In this document: piece after piece, positions 36,364 through 43,966 of the stretch
Layout: each line of letters begins with the position of its first letter
Numbering within the stretch: the first letter of the stretch is position 1
NCBI GenBank assembly: GCA_016845245.1
Contig: JAERSY010000064.1
Location: forward strand, 1 to 47,288
Reading direction: 5' to 3'
Source: Phycisphaerae bacterium
GTDB taxonomy: Bacteria > Planctomycetota > Phycisphaerae > Phycisphaerales > SM1A02
DNA length: 47,288 nt
Made by a program: the position numbers and the translations under genes
Notes under the pieces: generated by a model
Database searches by the model: none
Seen by the model: only the letters and a program-made list of their open reading frames with translations
Told to the model about the DNA's origin: nothing

Positions 36364-38037
36364 ATGAAACAATCATTCTTAGTTCCCTTTATTGCAGTTT
36401 GTGTTTCTTGGAATGCAATTGCAGACCCCGCACTACCGCCACTTGGCTACGCTCCACCGATTATTCTTGAACAACTAGGCAATCATCGAAGAGCGATTGC
36501 GACTGACTCAGAGGAAGCACGAATGTGGTTCGACCAAGGGCTTGCACTGATGATTGGTTTCAATTTTGACGGAGCCATCGCGTCATTTAGGCAAGCAACG
36601 ATTCATGATCCAAACTGTGCAATGGCATGGTGGGGAATTGCGTATGCTTCAGGTCCCAATCAAAATAACACAGCCATTGAACCGCCTAAAGATGAATGGT
36701 CATACGCGGCTGCGCAGAAAGCATATGAACTTCGAGAGTTTGAAACTGGAGCAAATCAAGCATTAATCGATGCACTTGTCCATCGATTTAACTATCCCGT
36801 GCCTGAAGATTTAACCGAGCAAAACACTGCGTACTTACATGAAATGGAATCCGTCTTGGAAGAGTTTCCAATGGATCCAGATGTTGCAGTTTGGACAGCA
36901 GAAGCAATGATGGTTTTGCAACCGTGGGAATATTGGTCACTTGAGGGTGAACCGTTGAATAACACGCCAAAGTTTCGTGCGTTACTTGAAGAAGTCATGC
37001 GAGTTCATCCCAATCATCCCGGAGCAAACCATCTGTATATTCATGCGATGGAAGCTTCGCCTTGGCCAGAAATTGCAGAACCCGCTGCAGACCGTTTGAT
37101 TGATTTAGTGCCTGCAGCTGGGCACCTTGTCCATATGCCTTCTCATATTTGGATACAAACTGGAAGATACGATGACGCAGCAGATTGCAACCGCCGAGCT
37201 GCTGCCCTCGATGACGCTTGGTTTGAAACTGATCCAAATGCGAGTGAGTACCGTTTTTACATGGCGCATAACCGGAACTTCCTTGCTTGGGCTGCGATGC
37301 TTCAAGGCCGAAAACGTGAAGCAGTTTCAGCTTCGCGTGCAATCGAACAAGAAGTTCCAGCGCCATTGTTAGAAAAGTTTAGTTTCTTTAGTGATGGGAT
37401 GCTTTCGTCGAAATGGCATGTGCTTGTTCGATTTGGAATGTGGGAGGAAATCATTGCTGAACCGACACCTCCTGAGTGGGCAGTCGTTGGACGATCTTTA
37501 CAACACTATGCGAGAGGAATTGCATTTGCTAACACCAATCGAATCGAAGAAGCCCGAAATGAACTTGCTTTGTTTGATGAAGCAGTTAAGAGTATTCCTG
37601 AAGAAGACTGGATGCTTGCTGGTCAACCTGCAGTTGACATTATGCCGCTTGCAAGACTTGTTCTTGTTGGGGAAATTGAGTTTAAAGCAGGAAACCGCGA
37701 AGAAGGACTTGATGCACTTGCTCAGGCAATCGAAATAGAAGATACCTTGAAATATGCTGAACCTGCACCATGGATGATGCCTGCAAGGCATGCCTATGGT
37801 GCACTCTTGATTGTCGACGGACAATATCAAAAAGCGGAAGAGGTTTACTTGAGGGACCTGGAGAGTTTCCCCGCAAATGGCTGGGCGCTTCTGGGACTTC
37901 GTGATGCACTTCGTGGACAAGGTCGACTAGAGGAAGCGGCTCTGACGGACAAAGCATTTAAACACGCTTGGAGAAGCGCAGATGTCCTGCCGCCCGCATC
38001 TTGCTATTGCGGCAGCACCGTTAAACTTTCAAACTAA
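36364..38037 (+). CDS. Secreted TPR-repeat protein
   Basis: 557 residues. A signal peptide covers about 1-20 (SFLVPFIAVCVSWNAIA). TPR motifs: ARMWFDQGLALMIGFNFDGAIASFRQATIHDPNCAMAWWGIAYA (about 50-95), HMPSHIWIQTGRYDDAADCNRRAAALD (about 255-285), NTNRIEEARNELALFDEAV (about 390-410) and DGQYQKAEEVYLRDLESFPANGWALLGL (about 480-510). Proteins of this layout are common in planctomycetes and marine bacteria, function unknown. TACACT (36352-36357) lies 6 nt before the ATG. A repeat array starts 1 bp after the stop codon. Confidence 0.88.
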   Translation: MKQSFLVPFIAVCVSWNAIADPALPPLGYAPPIILEQLGNHRRAIATDSEEARMWFDQGLALMIGFNFDGAIASFRQATIHDPNCAMAWWGIAYASGPNQNNTAIEPPKDEWSYAAAQKAYELREFETGANQALIDALVHRFNYPVPEDLTEQNTAYLHEMESVLEEFPMDPDVAVWTAEAMMVLQPWEYWSLEGEPLNNTPKFRALLEEVMRVHPNHPGANHLYIHAMEASPWPEIAEPAADRLIDLVPAAGHLVHMPSHIWIQTGRYDDAADCNRRAAALDDAWFETDPNASEYRFYMAHNRNFLAWAAMLQGRKREAVSASRAIEQEVPAPLLEKFSFFSDGMLSSKWHVLVRFGMWEEIIAEPTPPEWAVVGRSLQHYARGIAFANTNRIEEARNELALFDEAVKSIPEEDWMLAGQPAVDIMPLARLVLVGEIEFKAGNREEGLDALAQAIEIEDTLKYAEPAPWMMPARHAYGALLIVDGQYQKAEEVYLRDLESFPANGWALLGLRDALRGQGRLEEAALTDKAFKHAWRSADVLPPASCYCGSTVKLSN

Positions 38038-38038
38038 C

Positions 38039-38105
38039 TTTAGGGTCAGACCCCGGACCTGACCCCGGACCTGGTACCGGACCTGGTACCGGACCTGACC
38101 CTAAA
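38039..38105. repeat. Left 12-bp array of the RAYT unit (2 A + 2 B)
   Basis: Inverted ends TTTAGGGTCAG (38039-38049) and CTGACCCTAAA (38095-38105) enclose two A units (38049-38072), two B units (38073-38096) and a terminal GACCCT. It begins 1 bp after the TPR stop and ends 18 bp before the transposase stop codon. Confidence 0.95.
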
Positions 38106-38123
38106 TTGAATTCTAAAAAAAAA

Positions 38124-38702
38124 TTAGTCTTCATTTTCTTTTCGAAGCAAGTTCCGAACGAACTCCAATTCTTCCTTTGTAAGAATGTTCTTTGACCACC
38201 ATTCATCTCTTTTCTTAGTGTTCCACCAGCTTGGCTCGATAAGAAATCGAGGCATAAAACTGTTCGCCCTCAAGAATGCACTTGACCATTTCCAATCTTC
38301 TGCTGACTTTACAAGATTTGCATTCACAGGATTTTGTTCAACGTACATCAAAGTTCTTGCTAAATGGAAACCATCCCTTACACGAGAGGAGAAGAAACGA
38401 TCTTGCCACAAGTGGCCTGAACGGTCATTTTTGCGATTAAAGTACTGTGCATACACCCCTTGCAACGTTTTAATCCAACGACTGACCTGGGAAGTCTCCT
38501 CTTTTTTGATCAACACATGGAAGTGATTGGGCATTAAAGAGTATGCAATAACGGGCACTGAATGCTTTTCGCATTCTCTTGAAAGGAGCTTCATAAAATA
38601 GGCATAATCAAACTCGTCGCGAAAAGTAGTTCTTCGTCCGACTCCTCGGTTGACTAAGTGGTAGTACTGATCATCTTGTATGTTTCTATGTAGTCTAGGC
38701 AT
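38124..38702 (-). CDS. REP-associated tyrosine transposase (RAYT, Y1/HUH family)
   Basis: 192 residues, typical length. The HUH motif is NHFHVLI with H60 and H62; the nucleophile Tyr is Y84 or Y87 in QGVYAQYFNRK. Family features follow: NDRSGHLWQDRFFSSRV, LMYVEQNPVNANLV and DWKWSSA. Such enzymes nick and join single-stranded DNA at flanking repeat palindromes and are thought to spread them. The gene lies between two arrays built of 12-bp units (38039-38105 and 38769-38817). TATGGT (38709-38714) is 6 nt before the ATG. The reading frame is intact, so the unit may be active. Confidence 0.93.
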   Translation of the reverse strand: MPRLHRNIQDDQYYHLVNRGVGRRTTFRDEFDYAYFMKLLSRECEKHSVPVIAYSLMPNHFHVLIKKEETSQVSRWIKTLQGVYAQYFNRKNDRSGHLWQDRFFSSRVRDGFHLARTLMYVEQNPVNANLVKSAEDWKWSSAFLRANSFMPRFLIEPSWWNTKKRDEWWSKNILTKEELEFVRNLLRKENED

Positions 38703-38768
38703 GGCAATACCATAAGACTGTTTTCACCTTTCTCATTTTCAATGACCAATTTTCTTGCTCCCGCAAAA

Positions 38769-38817
38769 AGGGTCAGACCCCGGACCTGACCCCGGACCTG
38801 GTACCGGGTCTGACCCT
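38769..38817. repeat. Right 12-bp array of the RAYT unit (2 A + 1 B variant)
   Basis: Perfect 12-bp inverted ends AGGGTCAGACCC (38769-38780) and GGGTCTGACCCT (38806-38817). Inside are two A units (38776-38799) and one B variant (GGTACCGGGTCT, 38800-38811). It lies 66 bp upstream of the transposase start. Confidence 0.95.
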
Positions 38818-38831
38818 ATAAATGGGTTAAG

Positions 38832-38861
38832 AAAAAAGCTCGACTGAATAGTCGAGCGTAA
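38832..38861 (-). terminator. Duplicated terminator hairpin beside pseudo-tRNA-Ser
   Basis: Stem GCTCGACT / AGTCGAGC with a 4-nt loop and, read on the minus strand, a T tract. It is a copy of the tRNA-Ser terminator at 38942-38971 with one base changed in the loop. Confidence 0.75.
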
Positions 38862-38864
38862 AAA

Positions 38865-38940
38865 CGGTGGGGATGGGATTCGAAAGGCATGAAGAGGAAA
38901 GCCATCACCGGTTTTTAAGCCGTCGCCTACGGCGCCGGCA
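38865..38940 (-). pseudogene. Decayed partial copy of tRNA-Ser
   Basis: The 3' half matches the intact tRNA-Ser 111 bp away: T-arm GGGATTCGAA (plus strand) and the CCCCACC acceptor strand are kept, while the variable arm and anticodon arm have diverged. The anticodon loop reads CTTAAAA on the minus strand. No 5' acceptor strand (GGTGGGG) is present, so it cannot fold as a full tRNA. Confidence 0.8.
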
Positions 38941-38941
38941 T

Positions 38942-38971
38942 AAAAAAAGCTCGACTGAAAAGTCGAGCGTA
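38942..38971 (-). terminator. Intrinsic terminator of tRNA-Ser
   Basis: On the minus strand GCTCGACT, TTTC loop region and AGTCGAGC are followed by seven T residues, directly after the tRNA 3' end. Confidence 0.88.
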
Positions 38972-38975
38972 AAAA

Positions 38976-39063
38976 CGGTGGGGATGGGATTCGAACCCAT
39001 GAAGAGGACAAGCCCCTTACCGGTTTTCAAGACCGGCGCCTTCAACCGCTCGGCCACCCCACC
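38976..39063 (-). tRNA. tRNA-Ser (UGA)
   Basis: 88 nt with a long variable arm, as expected for tRNA-Ser. Acceptor GGTGGGG pairs with CCCCACC, discriminator G, anticodon stem-loop CCGGT-CTTGAAA-ACCGG (anticodon UGA), T-loop TTCGAAT. CCA is not encoded. Confidence 0.96.
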
Positions 39064-39141
39064 TAAAGGGTTTAAAAGCGAGCGGGTATTCTAGCAAAGT
39101 TTGCATTTAGCACCCCCCCTTCACTGATACAATCCTCACTC

Positions 39142-40101
39142 ATGTCGCTCCCCTTCATCCAAAAGATTCTGCCGTACGCTCGGTACTTCAAGTACATGCG
39201 AAATCTAAAACGAGCACAGCGGGACGCAGCAAATCCTTCAGGCGGAATCCCACTCGTTCAACCTGTATCATTTGTTCTCGGTTGCGGGCGTTCAGGAACA
39301 ACCATCACCGGCAAACTGCTTACTCAGCACAGAGAGGTCCACTATCTTCGGGAACCATATCACCTGTGGAGAGCAATTGAGCCATCAACAGATATGGTGA
39401 GATTATTCGGCGACGCCGGTGTTGAGCCACGATGCATATTTAATGAGCAAGATGCCACAGAAGCTCTAGTTGAGCGATTCAACGGTTGTATGAGAGGCGA
39501 ACAAGCACGCGGAACTGCACGCAAGAAGGTCATCGAAAAAACACCAATTCATGCGATGCGAATTCCATTGCTACACGCTTGTTCACCAGAATCAAAATAC
39601 GCACATCTAGTTCGAAATGGTCTCGATGTCGTGCAATCAGTTGACCGCCTTTCAAAAGATTCAAATTTTGGTGTCGCTGGTAAGGGGACATGGAATCGAT
39701 GGTGGGGACGAGACAATTGCAAATGGGATGCACTCAAACATGACGCAATTCAGTTTGAGTATTTCGCCGACGAGGTCCCAACGCTTACTACAGACATCCA
39801 AATGGGTGCTCTTGAATGGATCATCAGCGTAATGGAAGTCTCAAAACATAAAGAACTTCTCGGCGAATCACTTATCGAAATCACTTACGAAGAGCTTACA
39901 ACTGAAACTGAAATGAGTTTTCGAAGATTGACTGAACACTTTGGCATCCAACCTTATGATGAATGGATGACGAATTGTAAGGAGACTATCAATCCTCCAC
40001 GAAGATATGACGTACAGAGCATAGAGTTACCGCCAAACATGTGCAAAGCGTTTAACGAGTTGCAAGAAAAGTATGGATTCCAAGGTAGAGCAACCTCATG
40101 A
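39142..40101 (+). CDS. Sulfotransferase-family protein
   Basis: 319 residues. The PAPS 5'-phosphosulfate loop is FVLGCGRSGTTITGKLL (about 48-64). The 3'-phosphate motif is HLVRNGLDVVQSVDRLSKDS (about 154-173). The sequence KVIEKTPIHAMRIPLL between them is also typical. Such proteins sulfate glycans, lipids or proteins in many planctomycetes; the acceptor is unknown. No signal peptide. TACAAT (39128-39133) lies 8 nt before the ATG. The stop overlaps the start of the lipoprotein gene (ATGA). Confidence 0.88.
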   Translation: MSLPFIQKILPYARYFKYMRNLKRAQRDAANPSGGIPLVQPVSFVLGCGRSGTTITGKLLTQHREVHYLREPYHLWRAIEPSTDMVRLFGDAGVEPRCIFNEQDATEALVERFNGCMRGEQARGTARKKVIEKTPIHAMRIPLLHACSPESKYAHLVRNGLDVVQSVDRLSKDSNFGVAGKGTWNRWWGRDNCKWDALKHDAIQFEYFADEVPTLTTDIQMGALEWIISVMEVSKHKELLGESLIEITYEELTTETEMSFRRLTEHFGIQPYDEWMTNCKETINPPRRYDVQSIELPPNMCKAFNELQEKYGFQGRATS

Positions 40102-40487
40102 AACGGTTTCTTCTCATGCTTTTACTTCTTACTGGTTGTCACACTTACCATCCTGCAACAGTCACCGTGAAAACAAATGCTGGCGTTCCTGTACAAGGTG
40201 CCCAAGTCACAGCGTATCCACTCTATCTCTTTAATCCAACTTCAAACAGCATTCTGTTCACGGGGTCATCCGAGATTCTCGAACCCTTCACAGCAAACGG
40301 CGATTCAAACTACACAGACGAACATGGGCAAGCAATTATTCAGATTGTTGAAGGCAATCCCATGCAACTCAGAGTCGCTGCCCCTTCCCATCAATCGTAT
40401 GAAGGCATCATCGAAATCACAACCCAAAAAAGTGCATACTTAAAAGCCACTCATCCGAGCCCAACACTCAACGTCACCGCTGAATAA
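40098..40487 (+). CDS. Small lipoprotein with carboxypeptidase-regulatory-like fold
   Basis: 129 residues. A lipobox, LLLLTGC (Cys14), ends a short hydrophobic signal, so it is probably membrane-anchored outside the cytoplasm. The rest is beta-rich: VTVKTNAGVPVQGAQVTAYPLYL and YTDEHGQAIIQIVEGNPMQLRVAAPSHQSYEG resemble the CarboxypepD_reg/Ig-like transthyretin-type fold. No catalytic residues. Co-transcribed with the sulfotransferase (4-nt overlap). The stop codon abuts the stop of the convergent sdhB with no gap. Confidence 0.8.
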   Translation: MKRFLLMLLLLTGCHTYHPATVTVKTNAGVPVQGAQVTAYPLYLFNPTSNSILFTGSSEILEPFTANGDSNYTDEHGQAIIQIVEGNPMQLRVAAPSHQSYEGIIEITTQKSAYLKATHPSPTLNVTAE

Positions 40488-41240
40488 TTATTTAGACTTG
40501 TTTGGCTTGAAGATTTTGAATAAGCGAGTCAGCGGATCATAATACTCATCGACGACGCGCTCCTTAAGTGGAATAATCGCGTTATCAGTAATCGTAATAT
40601 GTTCCGGACACACCTTCGTGCAACACTTTGTGATGTTGCAGAAACCAAGACCTTGCGTTTCCTTCAAATCTGATATGCGGTCTTCAACATCAAGCGGATG
40701 CATTTCATACGCTGCAGATTTCACAAACATCGCAGGACCAATGTACCCTTGATGTTCATGGTGATCACGCAATACATGACACACATCAGAACAAAGGAAG
40801 CATTCAATACACTTTCTAAACTCTTGCACGCGTTCAACATCGTCTTGTTGAATCCGCCATGTTCCATCTTCAGCATCGGGCTTGCGTGGCTTGAATGGTT
40901 TAATCTTCATCTTTGCTTCATAGTTGTATGAAACATCAGTAACCAAATCTTTTACAAGTGGGAATGCTTTCATCGGCTCAACCGTAACTGGTTGAGTCAA
41001 ATCGAGCGAGGACAAACGTGTCATGCACATGAGTTTGGGCATGCCATTGATTTCCGCTGAGCATGAACCACATTTACCCGCTTTACAATTCCAGCGGACA
41101 GCTAAGTCAGGCGCTTGTTCTGCTTGAATATCGTGGATTGCATCAAGGACCACCATGCCGTCACCAACTTCTGAAGTGTACTCTTCAAAGTAGCCGCCTT
41201 CCCCTTCTCCGCGCCAAACTCTAAACGTTACTTGCGCCAT
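40488..41240 (-). CDS. sdhB: Succinate dehydrogenase/fumarate reductase iron-sulfur subunit
   Basis: 250 residues; carries electrons from the flavoprotein to quinone. The [2Fe-2S] site is CKAGKCGSC with a later LMC. The [4Fe-4S] site is CIECFLCSDVC. The [3Fe-4S] site is CNITKCCTKVCPEH. Last gene of sdhCAB; its ATG overlaps the sdhA stop as TAATG. The gene organisation and the single long SdhC resemble the non-classical menaquinone-type complexes rather than the four-subunit E. coli type. Confidence 0.95.
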   Translation of the reverse strand: MAQVTFRVWRGEGEGGYFEEYTSEVGDGMVVLDAIHDIQAEQAPDLAVRWNCKAGKCGSCSAEINGMPKLMCMTRLSSLDLTQPVTVEPMKAFPLVKDLVTDVSYNYEAKMKIKPFKPRKPDAEDGTWRIQQDDVERVQEFRKCIECFLCSDVCHVLRDHHEHQGYIGPAMFVKSAAYEMHPLDVEDRISDLKETQGLGFCNITKCCTKVCPEHITITDNAIIPLKERVVDEYYDPLTRLFKIFKPNKSK

Positions 41241-43054
41241 TACTTGTTGTCCTCAATGATTTGTTTCATTTCGTCAGTTTGTGGAACAACTGGCATCCGT
41301 TCAACTTCCATTGAGCCATCGGGCGCTTTTCTTACAACAGTGTTGTATGAACTGCCCTCTTCGGTTTTCTCTGGATACTCTTCGCGGTAATGCCCGCCTC
41401 TTGATTCTGTTCTTTGTACTGCAGACAAGCATAGCGCTTCCGAAACCGTGAGCAAGTTGTGAATGTCTAGTGCAGTATGCCAACCGGGATTATAGTCACG
41501 ATTGCCTGGTGCAAATGCGTTTGCCGCTCGCGCCTTAAGAGCGTGAATCTTTTCTATGGCTTCATTGAGCCCTGCTTCGCTTCTCGAAATGCCTGCAAGG
41601 TCTTGCATGGCGTCTTGCAACTCATGCTGAATCGCATAAGGATTCTCACCATCTTGCCTGCTCATCGGTGCAAGCGCTTCTTCAACTAGCGTGTCGACAT
41701 GTGCTGCGTCAATCGTGCCATCTCCGTGCTCCTTGGCGTACAACGCAGCGTGTTCACCTGCACGTTTACCAAACACTAGAAGGTCTGAAAGTGAGTTTCC
41801 ACCCAATCTGTTAGCGCCGTGCAAGCCAGCTGCACACTCCCCGCACGCAAAGAGCCCGTCAACTGTAGACATTTGAGTGTCTGCATTCACGCGGATGCCG
41901 CCCATCGCATAGTGCGTCGTTGGGCCGACTTCCATTGGCTCTTTCGTAATGTCAACTTGAGCAAGTTCCATAAACTGATGGTACATACTCGGCAACTTTT
42001 TCTTAATGTGTGATTCTGAGTCCTTGATGTGCTCCTTAATCCAAGCGATATCAAGGAACGCGCCGCCATGGGGTGAACCCCGCCCCTCTTTGACTTCTTT
42101 CACAATCTTTCGCGCAACATGGTCGCGTGTCAACAACTCCGGCGGTCTGTTCGCATGTTTATCCCCAGTGACATATCGCCAACCCTCTTCTTCGTTGTCT
42201 GCAGTCGACGACTGATAGTTCGGTGGCACATCCTCAAACATGAACCGATTGCCTTCGGAGTTCTTCAGAATTCCGCCCTCACCACGGACACCTTCAGTCA
42301 CAAGGATGCCGCGGACACTTGGTGGCCACACCATTCCAGTTGGATGAAACTGAACAAACTCCATATCAAGCAAGTCTGCACCTGCGTCGTACGCAATTGT
42401 TTGACCATCGCCAGTATATTCCCAGCTATTGCTTGTCACTTTGTATGCTCTGCCAAACCCGCCAGTAGCAATCACAATCGCTTTCGCTTTGAAGAGCAGA
42501 AAGCGCCCCTTCTCTCGTTCATATGAAAATGCACCAACGACGCGGTTACCCTCTTTAATGAGATGCGTCACAGTCACTTCCATGTGGAAATCGATGCCCT
42601 CATGAATGCCGTGATCTTGCAACGTTCGAATCATCTCAAGACCAGTTCGGTCACCGACGTGTGCAAGCCGTGGATATTTATGTCCACCGAAGTTTCGCTG
42701 AAGAATGCGGCCATCTTTTGTTCGGTCAAACAGTGCGCCCCATGCCTCTAACTCATGCACTCTCTCGGGCGCTTCTTTTGCATGGTGCATCGCCATTTCA
42801 CAGTTGTTGATGTATTGCGCGCCACGCATCGTGTCTGCAAAGTGAACTTTCCATCCATCTCTGTCATCAACATTTCCCATTGATGCCGCCATGCCGCCTT
42901 CAGCCATCACGGTGTGCGCTTTGCCAAGAAGCGATTTGCAAATGACGCCTACTGAAACGCCCATTGATGATGCTTCGATTGCTGCGCGAAGCCCCGCGCC
43001 ACCAGCGCCAATGATAATGACGTCATACTCGTGTGTTGTATACGGAGTTGTCAA
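41240..43054 (-). CDS. sdhA: Succinate dehydrogenase flavoprotein subunit, TTG start
   Basis: 604 residues from TTG 43054. FAD-binding motif IIIGAGGAGLRAA; KAHTVMAEGGMAAS contains the His for covalent FAD; QFHPTG, LVTEGVRGEGGIL and HYAMGGI are catalytic-site motifs; RLGGNSLSDLLVFGKRAGE closes the FAD domain. An earlier in-frame ATG at 43177 would add 41 residues that overlap sdhC and do not resemble SdhA. TTG 43054 forms a TTGA overlap with the sdhC stop and has GGAGA just upstream, so it is the better start. Confidence 0.95.
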   Translation of the reverse strand: MTTPYTTHEYDVIIIGAGGAGLRAAIEASSMGVSVGVICKSLLGKAHTVMAEGGMAASMGNVDDRDGWKVHFADTMRGAQYINNCEMAMHHAKEAPERVHELEAWGALFDRTKDGRILQRNFGGHKYPRLAHVGDRTGLEMIRTLQDHGIHEGIDFHMEVTVTHLIKEGNRVVGAFSYEREKGRFLLFKAKAIVIATGGFGRAYKVTSNSWEYTGDGQTIAYDAGADLLDMEFVQFHPTGMVWPPSVRGILVTEGVRGEGGILKNSEGNRFMFEDVPPNYQSSTADNEEEGWRYVTGDKHANRPPELLTRDHVARKIVKEVKEGRGSPHGGAFLDIAWIKEHIKDSESHIKKKLPSMYHQFMELAQVDITKEPMEVGPTTHYAMGGIRVNADTQMSTVDGLFACGECAAGLHGANRLGGNSLSDLLVFGKRAGEHAALYAKEHGDGTIDAAHVDTLVEEALAPMSRQDGENPYAIQHELQDAMQDLAGISRSEAGLNEAIEKIHALKARAANAFAPGNRDYNPGWHTALDIHNLLTVSEALCLSAVQRTESRGGHYREEYPEKTEEGSSYNTVVRKAPDGSMEVERMPVVPQTDEMKQIIEDNK

Positions 43055-43884
43055 AAGATTCTCCAATCTGTCCAGACACCCATGCAACACATGCGGACAT
43101 AAAAGTCTGAAAAACCAACCCAGAACAAACTCATCCACGCCCACAACATATGTTTCTTGTTGAGGCAGGTCACGCATTCATACGCTTTCTTGTGAACTGG
43201 TTTGCCAGAAATTTTGTTCCATTTGCCGCCCACAAGATGCCGCAGCACGTGGCAACCCATCGTGTATCCACCAAGCAAAATGACATTGATGGTGAGCACG
43301 ATGGACCCGACGCCGAGTCCAAAGTGTTCGACGCCACTTGCATCTTTGAACCACATTGATAACCAAGCGTCATACGATAGGATCACAATAAAAATGAGCG
43401 CGATGTACAAAAAGTACCTGTGAATGTTTTGCAAAATCAGTGGAAGCGAATGTTCGCCTCGGTAGCATTTTCTCGGCTCGCCAACTGCACAGTTTGATGG
43501 GTCAGCCCAAAACGCTTTGTAATACGCGCCGCGATAGTAGTAACAAGTAAAGCGGAAACCGCCGGGAGCCCAGAGAATCAGCAACGCTGGAGTAAAGGGT
43601 AACCACGCTGGCCAGATATCTGGCTTTGCCCCAAACCAAGCGTGACCTTCTGCACTAAACACAGCGGGGTCATCAAAAATGACTGGGGAGTAAAAAGGTG
43701 ACAGATATTGTGCACCGCCACCAAAGAAGAAGTAGTTGTCGCCTTGGAACGCTGCCCAAGTTGAGTACACAATAAATGCAGACAACCCAAGAAAGACGAC
43801 GACGGGCTGAAGCCACCAGGCATCCGTTCTTGATGTTTGACCAAATTTACGTTGTTGTGGAAGTGATAAGTTTGTCTGACTCAT
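43051..43884 (-). CDS. sdhC: Succinate dehydrogenase cytochrome b/membrane subunit
   Basis: 277 residues with about five transmembrane helices (VVVFLGLSAFIVYSTW, LLILWAPGGFRFTCYYYRGAYYKAF, YFLYIALIFIVILSYDAW, IVLTINVILLGGYTMGCHVLRHLVGG, MLWAWMSLFWVGFSDFYVRM). RFTCYYYRGAYYKAFWADPSNCAVGEPRKCYRGE and GCHVLRH provide potential heme ligands and match the long SdhC seen in some Actinobacteria and planctomycetes. First gene of sdhCAB. Its -10 (TACACT, 43909-43914) is about 24 nt from the ATG. Confidence 0.88.
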   Translation of the reverse strand: MSQTNLSLPQQRKFGQTSRTDAWWLQPVVVFLGLSAFIVYSTWAAFQGDNYFFFGGGAQYLSPFYSPVIFDDPAVFSAEGHAWFGAKPDIWPAWLPFTPALLILWAPGGFRFTCYYYRGAYYKAFWADPSNCAVGEPRKCYRGEHSLPLILQNIHRYFLYIALIFIVILSYDAWLSMWFKDASGVEHFGLGVGSIVLTINVILLGGYTMGCHVLRHLVGGKWNKISGKPVHKKAYECVTCLNKKHMLWAWMSLFWVGFSDFYVRMCCMGVWTDWRIF

Positions 43885-43908
43885 TCAATGGTGCTTTCTA
43901 AGGCGTTA

Positions 43909-43924
43909 AGTGTACCCTATAGGG
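43909..43924 (-). promoter_or_regulatory. sdhC promoter region with CCCTATAGGG palindrome
   Basis: TACACT (minus strand, 43909-43914) directly adjoins the perfect 10-bp palindrome CCCTATAGGG (43915-43924), which lies in the promoter spacer. It may be an operator; no known repressor site is recognised. Confidence 0.35.
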
Positions 43925-43931
43925 ACCGCTC

Positions 43932-43964
43932 TTACCACTGAGGAAACCCCACTCAGGGCGGTAA
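43932..43964 (-). other. Imperfect hairpin between the phosphatase and sdh genes
   Basis: TTACC-a-CTGAG pairs with CTCAG-ggc-GGTAA. It begins just after the phosphatase stop codon. No T tract follows on the minus strand, so it may be a processing site or weak terminator. Confidence 0.3.
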
Positions 43965-43966
43965 AA

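Noticed and set aside
38021-38206. Short reverse frames encoding PGPGSGPGSDP repeats (also at 38739-39011)
   Set aside because: They are read-throughs of the 12-bp arrays, whose length is a multiple of three; there is no start signal or conserved context.
38865-38940. Pseudo-tRNA as a functional UAA suppressor (anticodon loop with UUA)
   Set aside because: The 5' acceptor strand and normal D-arm are missing, so no complete cloverleaf can form.
38867-39094. Forward open frame of 75 codons across the tRNA-Ser region
   Set aside because: It is the antisense translation of tRNA-Ser and its decayed copy, a well-known source of false proteins (GMGFEPMKRTS...).
43055-43177. 41-residue N-terminal extension of SdhA
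   Set aside because: It overlaps the sdhC coding end; the TTG start with its SD-like GGAGA and TTGA overlap explains the sequence better.
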